Origin: Apostichopus japonicus
Taxonomy: Eukaryota; Echinodermata; Holothuroidea; Aspidochirotida; Stichopodidae
Assembly: GCF_037975245.1 (NCBI RefSeq)
Contig: NC_092582.1
Location: 12,763,077-12,827,076 of the forward strand
DNA: 64,000 bases
Direction: 5' to 3'
The position numbers were made by a program, and so were the translations under genes. The notes beneath the pieces are model-generated. The model searched no databases and was not told the DNA's origin. It worked only from the letters and a program-made list of their open reading frames with translations. Position 1 is the first letter of the stretch. Each line of letters starts with the position of its first letter. Shown here one piece after another: positions 61,901 to 63,575 of this stretch.

Positions 61901-63575
61901 TTCTCAATAATTCTCAATTTGATAAAACAGTGCTCTACCTCATGTGGGGATGGATTCCAATATCGTTCTGCTCTCTGCATGGATGACCAAGGCGCAAGCA
62001 TCCCATCTTTTAACTGCAGGGGTGATCCCAAAACGGATGTAAGAGCCTGTGTCCCTGCAAATGATCCCTGCCCATCATACCAATATCGACTGGGGCCGTT
62101 GTCTACTGTAAGTGACAATGATAATACAGAAACGCTGCCTACTGTATGCTACAATTAATTGTATACTGAAGGGTGCTATCGCATCCTCTACTCTGATGAA
62201 AGAACTCTATTGATTCGAGTTGTACCACTACTGCAATAATTTCATATAGACCATATGTAGTAAAAGAAATTGGGGTTATTAGGCCACCATGATCAACATC
62301 CTTTTGGTTGTTTCATTTTTTGATGGAATTTTGTTCTATGCGTAAACCGATCTGACCGGTCGGTTTGTTTATGACCGGTAGGTAAGATAAAAGATACCTT
62401 GAGAGTAAAACTTGTTACAAAAGTGTACAGAGGCGGTCGTCTAGGGCTTAGTGTATGTAAAATCTGAGCAGCGTACAACCCCAGCCCATCATCCCCGCAA
62501 ATAAGTGTCTTATTCTCTCTCTAAATTATAGGTTTGGTTTTGGAATTAACTGGTCTTCAATGATTTCATTGTTCTACATACCTTGTATTCAGTTTCCATG
62601 ATTGTTTTCAAGATCTTTTTTAAAATTGATATTCTGGGTGACATTTTGTAACGAGATTAAACAAGATAAGATTCCCTTTGACTCCAATGGTGTAAAACTA
62701 TCTTAATATGTGAGCGTTGTGGTCAAGGCAGTGGACTTGTGATCTAAGGCTTGCAGGTTCAAGTCCTGGCCAGATCATTATGTTGCGTCCTTGGGCAAGG
62801 CACTTTCATCTCCATTGCCTCTCTTCACCCAGTTGTACAAATTGGGACTTATCAGTTGGTGGCACTGTTTAGCTGCTGCCATGTGGAGGGATTTGTCTCT
62901 ATGTTTGACAGGTCATCGTCGACCACGGTAATATTGTGATGCGCCTCGAGCACCGTTAATCGGTGGATATGTCTGCGCTTTATAAAATCCTCATGGTTAA
63001 TTATTATAATATTTATTCATACCATTTGTTTCTGACTGTATAGGTATAGGCCTTCCTCTTAGATCCCTGCACCACACACGGATTACAGTAAGGGATTTTT
63101 AATAACGTTAAACACGGCTAAACATTCTTCCATCAATTGTAAGACAGATGCAGCGTGCCTCTGTATCAGTGTATTCTTGTTAGAATGGCAGTCTTCAGTA
63201 CGGTCCGGTTTAGGACCTTAGGTATACAGACATATGTAACAACGTTGTGTGTATGTTGCACTGTTTTGAGTTGTAATACCATAACGTCCACATAATACAA
63301 CAAGTATGGTGGCTTCGTAAGATCAAACATGGCACACATGCAGAGGAGAAACAGAAAAAATATCGTTTTTTTTTTTCATTTTTTTTTATAATCAGTGTTC
63401 TGTTTCCTGTGGCAACGGTACACAGAGCAGAAATGTCACATGTGTGGACTCGGAGGACAACCCAGTGAATGAGACATTCTGCGAGGATATTTCCCGGCCA
63501 GAGGATTCTTTGCTATGCAACTTGGTAGAATGCCCTGCACCTGTATACCAAATTGTTTACGGCATGTACACTGAG
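5838..63575 (+). CDS. Giant ADAMTS-like metalloprotease with TSP1-CUB array (3' incomplete)
   Basis: Sixty exons splice in continuous frame to 3,423 codons, listed one by one below. Order: signal peptide, prodomain, M12B/reprolysin catalytic domain (H340, E341, H344, H350, Met-turn M364), disintegrin-like/Cys region, a degenerate TSP1, nine TSP1 repeats, 13 CUB domains mostly alternating with TSP1, then further TSP1 repeats. It should be a secreted zinc endopeptidase of the extracellular matrix. Among vertebrate ADAMTS proteins only ADAMTS13 carries CUB domains, and it has two. No stop codon or polyadenylation site is in the window, so the C-terminus is missing. Substrate unknown. Exon choice rests on splice consensus, phase compatibility and conserved cysteines. 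A few weakly conserved exons (2, 12, 13) are less certain, and skipped exons cannot be excluded. Confidence 0.9.
6493..6875. mobile_element. hAT-type MITE with 8-bp target-site duplication
   Basis: The element spans 6501-6867. It begins CAGTGGCGTAGGAA and ends with the near-inverse TTCCTACGCCCTTG. It is flanked by a perfect 8-bp direct repeat AAGGGTAC at 6493-6500 and 6868-6875, the hAT signature. The interior has two tandem copies of a segment containing AGATGCAATTTGGTGC (near 6626 and 6704) and a G-rich block shared with the 794-2245 element. It has no coding capacity, so it is a non-autonomous copy moved in trans. Confidence 0.85.
7492..7514. repeat. Dispersed 23-bp hairpin motif, copy 1
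   Basis: A 23-base segment containing the inverted repeat GATCCT-GCT-AGGATC, followed by AAAAC, is identical to 24453-24475 in intron 21. Two exact copies 17 kb apart in unrelated introns suggest the conserved end of a dispersed retroelement whose remainder I cannot identify. Confidence 0.4.
7959..8241. mobile_element. Possible third hAT-like terminal-repeat pair
   Basis: CAGGCGTGGATCCAGG at 7959 and CTGGCTCTGCCCCTG ending at 8241 resemble, imperfectly and in inverted orientation, the termini of the two clearer hAT-like elements. The 8-base flanks do not match, so this could be an eroded copy or chance. The interior is a C-rich tract plus AT-rich DNA. Confidence 0.3.
9680..9740 (+). CDS. Exon 2: N-terminal prodomain
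   Basis: Residues 30 to the first base of codon 50. Sixty-one bases, entered in phase 0 after TATCATCAG and left in phase 1 at GTCAGT. A second AG ten bases downstream would put TAA in frame, so 9680 is the workable acceptor. The peptide ([11 protein letters not shown]...) has no diagnostic motif. The exon is supported by the way it links phase 0 of exon 1 to the phase-1 acceptor of exon 3. Confidence 0.6.
10723..10964 (+). CDS. Exon 3: ADAMTS prodomain
   Basis: Residues 50-130. Contains the ADAMTS-prodomain signature: YDLITPVKT near the start, then a beta-rich stretch ending in [20 protein letters not shown], matching the family's CxYxGxV...SxxAxSxC block. Enters in phase 1 after TTCCTACAG and leaves in phase 0 at GTAAGT. 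Propeptides of this family keep the protease latent and assist folding. The intron after it carries a G-rich segment near 10988-11080 whose start (CAGTGGCGTACCC) resembles a hAT terminus. Confidence 0.85.
11352..11508 (+). CDS. Exon 4: end of prodomain with cysteine-switch-like Cys
   Basis: Residues 131-182 plus one base. [16 protein letters not shown] matches the family's GxI-x(n)-Y/F-x-I-x-PL strand. The end contains ENCGW (Cys179), placed where ADAMTS prodomains carry a cysteine that may chelate the catalytic zinc. Phase 0 to 1, donor GTTAGT. Confidence 0.85.
11669..11823 (+). CDS. Exon 5: propeptide junction and start of catalytic domain
   Basis: Residues 183-234. RISKRS (185-190) contains a dibasic KR where a proprotein convertase could cut. 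It is not a perfect furin site because P4 is Ile. The catalytic domain then opens with [18 protein letters not shown], the M12B first strand, and YILNVLHQ, the first helix. Phase 1 to 0, donor GTAAGT. Confidence 0.9.
12030..12113 (+). CDS. Exon 6: catalytic domain, second strand region
   Basis: Residues 235-262. [10 protein letters not shown] continues the first helix, and [17 protein letters not shown] corresponds to the reprolysin strand that in relatives reads I-x-x-V-x-L-x(n)-E. A symmetric 84-base exon, phase 0 to 0. Confidence 0.85.
12478..12575 (+). CDS. Exon 7: catalytic domain, central helix and strand
   Basis: Residues 263-294 plus two bases. [16 protein letters not shown] is the helix with the family's F-C-x-W-Q motif, and SDISILITG matches the HDxAxLLTR strand that precedes the active site in ADAMTS proteins, here lacking the usual His. 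Phase 0 to 2, donor GTGAGT. Confidence 0.9.
13248..13397 (+). CDS. Exon 8: catalytic domain with zinc-binding HEIGH
   Basis: Residues 295-345. [16 protein letters not shown] carries the two structural cysteines and the loop before the active-site helix. [11 protein letters not shown] supplies the first two zinc histidines (340, 344) and catalytic Glu341. The exon stops two bases into the next codon, so the intron separates HEIGH from the rest of the zinc motif. Intron 7 before it (12576-13247) shows nothing notable. Confidence 0.95.
13765..13896 (+). CDS. Exon 9: third zinc ligand and Met-turn
   Basis: Residues 345-388. SLGMFHDD completes HExxHxxGxxHD, with His350 and Asp351. WIMSPT contains the Met-turn Met364. 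W-S-P-C-S near the end matches the closing W-x-x-CS of ADAMTS catalytic domains. All residues needed for zinc and catalysis are present, so the protease should be active. Phase 2 to 2. Confidence 0.95.
14494..14653 (+). CDS. Exon 10: start of disintegrin-like domain
   Basis: Residues 389-442. CLENKP right after the catalytic domain, then [15 protein letters not shown], match the ADAMTS disintegrin-like opening (CL-x-x-xP ... PGxxYdaxxQCxxxfG). Known: this region contributes to substrate recognition and is not a true integrin-binding disintegrin loop. Phase 2 to 0. Confidence 0.9.
15047..15145 (+). CDS. Exon 11: disintegrin-like domain, second part
   Basis: Residues 443-475. [10 protein letters not shown] corresponds to the IC-x-x-LWC motif, and [11 protein letters not shown] to the AADGTxCGxxK motif of the family. 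Phase 0 to 0, donor GTGTCA, weaker than most. Intron 11 (15146-16371) may hold the 3' end of a non-LTR retrotransposon. Confidence 0.9.
15760..16070 (+). mobile_element. Possible 3' tail of a non-LTR retrotransposon
   Basis: The segment near 15770-15835 can be read as the basic end of a reverse-transcriptase-type protein ([15 protein letters not shown]), followed by hydrophobic sequence. It closes at a tail containing an (ATT)n microsatellite (about 16044-16068). CR1/L2-like LINEs often end in such short tandem units. No reverse-transcriptase core is present. Weak call. Confidence 0.3.
16372..16451 (+). CDS. Exon 12: Cys-rich linker after the disintegrin-like domain
   Basis: Residues 476-501 plus two bases. 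[10 protein letters not shown] matches the C-x-x-G-x-C-v that ends the disintegrin-like region and normally leads straight to the central TSP1. Here a further Cys-containing stretch [11 protein letters not shown] follows. Phase 0 to 2, donor GTAAGT. Confidence 0.8.
17165..17323 (+). CDS. Exon 13: degenerate TSP1-like module
   Basis: Residues 502-554 plus two bases. [20 protein letters not shown] keeps the W-x(4)-W-x-x-C spacing and the R-x-x-x-C strand of a TSP1 repeat but lacks the CSxTCG turn. A later [13 protein letters not shown] provides the closing cysteines. It sits where ADAMTS proteins carry the central TSP1, and probably represents it. No Cys-rich or spacer domain follows. Phase 2 to 2. 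Confidence 0.75.
18160..18379 (+). CDS. Exon 14: TSP1-1 complete, start of TSP1-2
   Basis: Residues 555-628. [19 protein letters not shown] is a canonical TSP1 turn with the CxxTCG O-fucosylation motif, closing at LPACP. The exon then starts the next repeat with [13 protein letters not shown]1-1 is one of the few repeats here not cut by the phase-0 intron before CSxTCG. Donor GTGCGT. Confidence 0.9.
18797..18982 (+). CDS. Exon 15: TSP1-2 core, start of TSP1-3
   Basis: Residues 629-690. Opens directly with [12 protein letters not shown] and closes at LGPC, then [10 protein letters not shown] begins the next repeat. Symmetric phase 0-0 exon of 186 bases. Intron 15 (18983-20527) contains AT-rich DNA and no feature I recognise. 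Confidence 0.9.
20528..20713 (+). CDS. Exon 16: TSP1-3 core, start of TSP1-4
   Basis: Residues 691-752. [12 protein letters not shown] to LPDC, then VYTAEAFPE. Exactly the same length and phases as exon 15, consistent with exon duplication. Confidence 0.9.
21072..21251 (+). CDS. Exon 17: TSP1-4 core, start of TSP1-5
   Basis: Residues 753-812. [12 protein letters not shown] to LPAC, then YVAGTFGE. Symmetric phase 0-0. The donor is GTTTGT, weaker than its neighbours. Intron 17 carries only AT-rich sequence. Confidence 0.88.
21975..22120 (+). CDS. Exon 18: TSP1-5 core
   Basis: Residues 813-860 plus two bases. [12 protein letters not shown] to NGPC. Ends in phase 2 after the repeat rather than continuing into the next one, so the following repeat is complete within exon 19. 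Confidence 0.88.
22746..22959 (+). CDS. Exon 19: TSP1-6 with shortened turn, start of TSP1-7
   Basis: Residues 861-932. [17 protein letters not shown] lacks two residues of the usual CSxTCGxG turn, so the O-fucosylation site is gone while the later Cys pattern stays. The exon ends with WVATEFSS of the next repeat. Phase 2 to 0. The donor GTATTC is poor, but no other site keeps the frame as well. Confidence 0.82.
23386..23540 (+). CDS. Exon 20: TSP1-7 core
   Basis: Residues 933-983 plus two bases. [12 protein letters not shown] to VECPPE. Phase 0 to 2, as in exon 18. The following intron (23541-24166) contains a 16-bp minisatellite. Confidence 0.88.
23776..23985. repeat. 16-bp minisatellite in intron 20
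   Basis: At least eight copies of a 16-bp unit close to ATTAAGTTATGCTCAT run from 23776, decaying after about 23905 into looser TTCAATT-type repeats. No coding or splice motif inside the unit. Confidence 0.75.
24167..24380 (+). CDS. Exon 21: TSP1-8 complete, start of TSP1-9
   Basis: Residues 984-1055. [20 protein letters not shown] keeps one Trp and is uninterrupted. It closes at EGPC, then VFIASEWSA begins the next repeat. Phase 2 to 0, like exon 19. Exons 18-19 and 20-21 therefore form two copies of a two-exon, two-repeat unit. Confidence 0.9.
24453..24475. repeat. Dispersed 23-bp hairpin motif, copy 2
   Basis: Identical over 23 bases to 7492-7514. It contains the GATCCT/AGGATC inverted repeat. 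Lies in intron 21. Confidence 0.4.
24716..25051 (+). CDS. Exon 22: TSP1-9 core fused to CUB1 first half
   Basis: Residues 1056-1167. [12 protein letters not shown] to LQPCPP, then CUB1 starting at GCDVSLEA with [16 protein letters not shown] and the CNYDYVS strand. In all later cassettes a phase-1 intron separates TSP1 from CUB. Here it is absent, making this the longest coding exon of the gene (336 bases). CUB1 has only the four classical cysteines. Phase 0 to 0. Confidence 0.93.
25527..25733 (+). CDS. Exon 23: CUB1 second half, start of TSP1-10
   Basis: Residues 1168-1236. LLCDEG provides the fourth classical CUB Cys. VVQLLFKTD and GYIGSFQAV are the late CUB strands, and YITGNYSE starts the next TSP1. 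The extra Cys found in later domains (ECP) is missing. Phase 0 to 0. Confidence 0.88.
26419..26566 (+). CDS. Exon 24: TSP1-10 core
   Basis: Residues 1237-1285 plus one base. [12 protein letters not shown] to AICPGPD. First exon of the 0-to-1 type that recurs through the array. The intron before it has a G-run at 26319-26328. Intron 24 (26567-27281) shows nothing else. Confidence 0.9.
27282..27466 (+). CDS. Exon 25: CUB2 first half
   Basis: Residues 1286-1347. [22 protein letters not shown] and RCEKDAVL are CUB landmarks. Like CUB1 it reads PEGN where later domains have a Cys. Phase 1 to 0. Intron 25 (27467-28510) contains a near-palindrome of X-box character (GTTGCTATGGCAAT, about 27909), which I do not consider functional without evidence. 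Confidence 0.9.
28511..28676 (+). CDS. Exon 26: CUB2 second half, joins CUB3 directly
   Basis: Residues 1348-1402. FCGEYQ and [20 protein letters not shown] are CUB strands. It ends in phase 1 just after the last strand (FEFVTPV), with no TSP1 start. It therefore splices straight into the CUB3 exon, giving tandem CUB domains. No hidden TSP1 exon is visible in the 378-bp intron. Confidence 0.88.
29055..29239 (+). CDS. Exon 27: CUB3 first half
   Basis: Residues 1403-1464. [28 protein letters not shown], and DCEQDYVH. First CUB with the additional Cys (TGC) that recurs in all later domains. Phase 1 to 0. Confidence 0.92.
29531..29725 (+). CDS. Exon 28: CUB3 second half, start of TSP1-11
   Basis: Residues 1465-1529. 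[26 protein letters not shown] and VECPS (partner of the additional Cys), then VASEWSP starts TSP1-11. Phase 0 to 0. Confidence 0.92.
29820..30145. repeat. GGAT-rich degenerate repeat in intron 28
   Basis: Irregular tandem GGATGGAT/GGATAGATG units with two copies of TTGTTTGGCATGTGTAAT (about 29860 and 30006), so part of the block was duplicated. No coding content. Confidence 0.6.
30402..30543 (+). CDS. Exon 29: TSP1-11 core
   Basis: Residues 1530-1576 plus one base. [12 protein letters not shown] to LGECP. A 142-base exon, the standard size for the TSP1 core in the regular cassette, which starts here. Confidence 0.93.
30858..31048 (+). CDS. Exon 30: CUB4 first half
   Basis: Residues 1577-1640. 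SCDFEI, a Gly-rich insertion [13 protein letters not shown] replacing the usual SPxYPxx[16 protein letters not shown], and CDNDYAE. Phase 1 to 0. Intron 30 (31049-31799) holds only AT-rich DNA. Confidence 0.92.
31800..31997 (+). CDS. Exon 31: CUB4 second half, start of TSP1-12
   Basis: Residues 1641-1706. [36 protein letters not shown], then FIPEPYGR. Phase 0 to 0. Confidence 0.92.
32542..32683 (+). CDS. Exon 32: TSP1-12 core
   Basis: Residues 1707-1753 plus one base. [12 protein letters not shown] to LEDCP. 142 bases, phase 0 to 1. The intron after it is only 166 bp and nearly all polypyrimidine. Confidence 0.92.
32850..33037 (+). CDS. Exon 33: CUB5 first half
   Basis: Residues 1754-1816. 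[41 protein letters not shown] and QCNDFVR. The final strand reads DFVR instead of DYVE. The acceptor is the AG at 32848-32849; a CAG four bases later would break the frame. Confidence 0.9.
33601..33792 (+). CDS. Exon 34: CUB5 second half, start of TSP1-13
   Basis: Residues 1817-1880. [33 protein letters not shown], then YDVGPFSE. The fourth CUB Cys is followed by Glu rather than Gly. Intron 34 (33793-35332, 1.54 kb) contains G-runs at 33912-33921 and 34597-34609 and nothing else I can identify. Confidence 0.92.
35333..35480 (+). CDS. Exon 35: TSP1-13 core
   Basis: Residues 1881-1929 plus one base. [17 protein letters not shown] has a two-residue insertion in the loop after CGEG. Closes at EECIP. 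148 bases, phase 0 to 1. Confidence 0.9.
35763..35926 (+). CDS. Exon 36: CUB6 first half lacking the third Cys
   Basis: Residues 1930-1984. [33 protein letters not shown], then GDSVE. The C-x(2-3)-DY strand of all other CUB domains is deleted, so this is the shortest CUB exon (164 bases). Its partner Cys in exon 37 is also absent. Phase 1 to 0. Confidence 0.88.
36627..36847 (-). mobile_element. tRNA-derived SINE in intron 36
   Basis: Read on the minus strand from 36847, the head has an A-box-like TAGCTCAGTGGTTAACG and a B-box GGTTCGAGTC. Terminal GGAGTG can pair with CACTCC after the B-box, preserving a tRNA cloverleaf outline. An anticodon-loop-like CCTTCCAA resembles tRNA-Gly(UCC). About 150 bases of non-tRNA body follow, so it is a SINE, not a tRNA gene. 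Confidence 0.75.
36851..36945. repeat. GGGTGGACCAC minisatellite
   Basis: Six to seven copies of GGTGGACCAC with spacers TTT, TTAGTTGA or AAATT, directly abutting the head of the minus-strand SINE. Intron 36. Confidence 0.7.
37196..37390 (+). CDS. Exon 37: CUB6 second half lacking the fourth Cys
   Basis: Residues 1985-2049. [19 protein letters not shown] has no Cys where other domains read (L/F/V)[20 protein letters not shown] and VACPVY are intact, then YIAGEYGP starts TSP1-14. Both members of the classical second disulfide are lost together in CUB6. Confidence 0.88.
38024..38165 (+). CDS. Exon 38: TSP1-14 core without O-fucose site
   Basis: Residues 2050-2096 plus one base. [12 protein letters not shown] has Glu at the Ser/Thr position of the Cxx(S/T)CG motif. 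Closes at LEPCP. 142 bases. Intron 38 (38166-39207, about 1 kb) shows nothing notable. Confidence 0.92.
39208..39422 (+). CDS. Exon 39: CUB7 first half
   Basis: Residues 2097-2168. [36 protein letters not shown] and an acidic insertion ([19 protein letters not shown]) that makes it the longest separate CUB first-half exon. The aromatic of DY is replaced by LD-G. Phase 1 to 0. Confidence 0.9.
40004..40210 (+). CDS. Exon 40: CUB7 second half, start of TSP1-15
   Basis: Residues 2169-2237. [31 protein letters not shown], then YRVGNFSE. The acceptor follows a long C-tract. Phase 0 to 0. Confidence 0.92.
40781..40925 (+). CDS. Exon 41: TSP1-15 core
   Basis: Residues 2238-2285 plus one base. [12 protein letters not shown] to LPECP. 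145 bases. Intron 41 (40926-41979) begins with a T-run of about 28 bases and is otherwise featureless. Confidence 0.92.
41980..42161 (+). CDS. Exon 42: CUB8 first half
   Basis: Residues 2286-2346. [37 protein letters not shown] and CEDYVE. The donor GTTGGT is non-consensus. The acceptor AAAAG has little pyrimidine tract but is fixed by phase and the SCD start. Confidence 0.88.
42744..42947 (+). CDS. Exon 43: CUB8 second half, start of TSP1-16, GC donor
   Basis: Residues 2347-2414. [30 protein letters not shown], then FVAEPYSE. The exon ends at GAG followed by GCAAGT, a GC-type 5' splice site. The next exon starts at a normal CAG acceptor, so intron 43 is GC-AG. No GT nearby keeps the frame at the conserved boundary. 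Confidence 0.88.
43342..43483 (+). CDS. Exon 44: TSP1-16 core
   Basis: Residues 2415-2461 plus one base. [12 protein letters not shown] to LEECP. 142 bases, phase 0 to 1, donor GTAAGT. Followed by a 58-bp satellite in the intron. Confidence 0.92.
43634..44260. repeat. 58-bp satellite in intron 44
   Basis: About ten tandem units. The marker GTCAACAGTTCC recurs at 43699, 43757, 43815, 43859, 43917, 43975, 44033, 44091, 44150 and 44207, spaced 58 bases, with one 44-base unit that lost 14 bases. Most units contain the palindrome AGCAGCTGCT, including an E-box CAGCTG. Confidence 0.9.
44623..44813 (+). CDS. Exon 45: CUB9 first half
   Basis: Residues 2462-2525. [38 protein letters not shown] and CDGDYLE. 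Phase 1 to 0. Intron 45 (44814-46175, 1.36 kb) has a C-run at 45827-45835 and no recognisable element. Confidence 0.92.
46176..46376 (+). CDS. Exon 46: CUB9 second half, start of TSP1-17
   Basis: Residues 2526-2592. [33 protein letters not shown], then FVYELVGT. Phase 0 to 0. Intron 46 contains G-runs (46751-46760, 46917-46926) and a long pyrimidine tract near 47093-47128. Confidence 0.92.
47275..47416 (+). CDS. Exon 47: TSP1-17 core
   Basis: Residues 2593-2639 plus one base. [12 protein letters not shown] to LGECP, closely resembling exon 29 in its first dozen residues. 142 bases, donor GTACGT. Confidence 0.93.
48185..48375 (+). CDS. Exon 48: CUB10 first half
   Basis: Residues 2640-2703. 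[38 protein letters not shown] and CIQDYLL. Phase 1 to 0. Intron 48 (48376-49280) is AT-rich and shows nothing. Confidence 0.92.
49281..49481 (+). CDS. Exon 49: CUB10 second half, start of TSP1-18
   Basis: Residues 2704-2770. [30 protein letters not shown], then YVAGEFGN. Intron 49 (49482-51741, 2.26 kb) is one of the longest. I found no open frame or mobile element in it. Confidence 0.92.
51742..51886 (+). CDS. Exon 50: TSP1-18 core without O-fucose site
   Basis: Residues 2771-2818 plus one base. [12 protein letters not shown] carries Asp at the O-fucosylation position. Closes at AACP. 145 bases, phase 0 to 1. Confidence 0.92.
52021..53038. repeat. ~119-bp minisatellite with 357-bp higher-order period
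   Basis: Nine copies in intron 50. The marker GTCTGCCCC starts at 52040, 52162, 52280, 52397, 52519, 52635, 52754, 52876 and 52995. Spacings 122-118-117, then 122-116-119, show an A-B-B order, with A units (GATCCC...ATTTTTAAGG) every 357 bases exactly. Each unit carries TTTACCTACAG, which resembles a 3' splice site. Confidence 0.9.
53698..53882 (+). CDS. Exon 51: CUB11 first half
   Basis: Residues 2819-2880. [40 protein letters not shown] and CSADFLE. Phase 1 to 0. Preceded by a strong polypyrimidine tract. Confidence 0.93.
54185..54330. repeat. GTGACAACCTCAA degenerate tandem repeat
   Basis: Repeated AAGTGACAACCTC and ACAACAACA units in intron 51, irregular in length. No coding or splice motif. 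The rest of the intron (53883-55239) shows a G-rich tract near 54090-54117 only. Confidence 0.65.
55240..55443 (+). CDS. Exon 52: CUB11 second half, start of TSP1-19
   Basis: Residues 2881-2948. [31 protein letters not shown], then YVYSDWSE, one of the few TSP1 starts that keeps a Trp. Phase 0 to 0. Confidence 0.93.
55632..55773 (+). CDS. Exon 53: TSP1-19 core; its 3' end seeds a minisatellite
   Basis: Residues 2949-2995 plus one base. [12 protein letters not shown] (Glu at the O-fucose position) to LGPCP. The last 16 coding bases (55758-55773) and the GTAAGT donor are the first copy of a 30-bp repeat that fills most of the intron. If splicing ran to the second donor the frame would meet TAA after two codons, so only the first copy gives an open product. 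Confidence 0.92.
55758..56226. repeat. 30-bp splice-donor minisatellite, block 1
   Basis: About 15 units of 30 bases beginning inside exon 53. Units alternate between CTAGGACCATGTCCAAG and CTGCAACCATGTCCAAG, each followed by TAAGT or TAAGC, so nearly every copy retains a consensus-like 5' splice site (AAGTAAGT). The array is interrupted at 56227 by a transposon. Confidence 0.95.
56221..56954. mobile_element. 722-bp DNA transposon inserted in the minisatellite
   Basis: The element spans 56227-56948. It starts CAGGGATGTAAGT and ends with the exact reverse complement ACTTACATCCCTG. The 6-bp direct repeat AAGTAA flanks it (56221-56226 and 56949-56954) as a target-site duplication. Its left end is duplicated in tandem (second copy from about 56277), and a ~70-bp internal segment is also repeated (about 56750 and 56821). 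CAGGG termini suggest hAT, though hAT usually duplicates 8 bp. Non-autonomous. Confidence 0.85.
56949..57530. repeat. 30-bp splice-donor minisatellite, block 2
   Basis: About 19 further units of the same 30-bp repeat after the transposon, in phase with block 1. From 57531 to about 57990 it decays into longer degenerate units (GTAAGTAAACCGTAATCCTGC...GGGCCCAAGGCCAAG). Both blocks keep a spurious open minus frame with a 10-residue period. Confidence 0.95.
58114..58289 (+). CDS. Exon 54: CUB12 first half
   Basis: Residues 2996-3054. [40 protein letters not shown] and ECVDSLF, where the DY of the strand is replaced by DS. Phase 1 to 0, donor GTATGT. Confidence 0.92.
58350..58680. repeat. 43-bp minisatellite in intron 54
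   Basis: Seven or so copies of a 43-bp unit built around AGTTTGCTGTAGACCACACC, decaying at the right end. Intronic, no coding content. Confidence 0.85.
58779..58973 (+). CDS. Exon 55: CUB12 second half, start of TSP1-20
   Basis: Residues 3055-3119. [32 protein letters not shown], then VIDNFGV. The fourth CUB Cys is followed by Val rather than Gly. Donor GTTAGC is weak. Phase 0 to 0. Confidence 0.9.
59304..59448 (+). CDS. Exon 56: TSP1-20 core
   Basis: Residues 3120-3167 plus one base. [12 protein letters not shown] to DQPCPI. 145 bases, phase 0 to 1. Intron 56 (59449-60668, 1.2 kb) has a 27-bp minisatellite near its end and nothing else recognisable. Confidence 0.92.
60466..60585. repeat. 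27-bp minisatellite in intron 56
   Basis: Four to five copies of a 27-bp unit (CTGCTCCCGTAAGGGGCTGT plus ACGGTAA). CCCGTAAGGGG could form short hairpins. The open minus frame with a 9-residue repeat is a by-product. Confidence 0.85.
60669..60871 (+). CDS. Exon 57: CUB13 first half
   Basis: Residues 3168-3235. [40 protein letters not shown] and CDRDYVL. A 23-base piece of its 3' part (60840-60862) is repeated exactly in the following intron at 60931-60953. Phase 1 to 0. Confidence 0.92.
60931..60953. repeat. Intronic copy of 23 bases of exon 57
   Basis: Identical to 60840-60862 and offset by 91 bases. The copy ends before the donor and is not spliced as an exon. Looks like a small local duplication. 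The rest of intron 57 (60872-61509) shows nothing. Confidence 0.75.
61510..61716 (+). CDS. Exon 58: CUB13 second half, start of TSP1-21
   Basis: Residues 3236-3304. [32 protein letters not shown], then FSYSAFTA. Last CUB domain in the window. Phase 0 to 0. Confidence 0.92.
61931..62107 (+). CDS. Exon 59: TSP1-21 core, start of TSP1-22
   Basis: Residues 3305-3363. [12 protein letters not shown] to NDPCPS, then YRLGPLST. It is phase 0 to 0, so the array returns from the CUB cassette to plain tandem TSP1 exons like exons 15-17. Confidence 0.92.
62709..62995 (+). mobile_element. tRNA-derived SINE in intron 59
   Basis: The head has an A-box-like TGGTCAAGGCAGTGG (62720-62734) and a B-box GGTTCAAGTCC (62756-62766). 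The body contains TTGGGCAAGGCACTTTCATC and CTTCACCCAG segments that recur in marine-invertebrate SINEs as far as I recall. The tail is AT-rich after GCGCTTTATAAAAT. It lies in sense orientation within the intron. Confidence 0.75.
63396..63575 (+). CDS. Exon 60: TSP1-22 core, start of TSP1-23
   Basis: Residues 3364-3423. [12 protein letters not shown] to LVECP, then IVYGMYTE begins another TSP1. It ends with GTGAGT in phase 0, so the gene continues beyond 64000. The remaining 425 bases are intron with G-runs (63880-63893) and no further exon. Confidence 0.92.
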
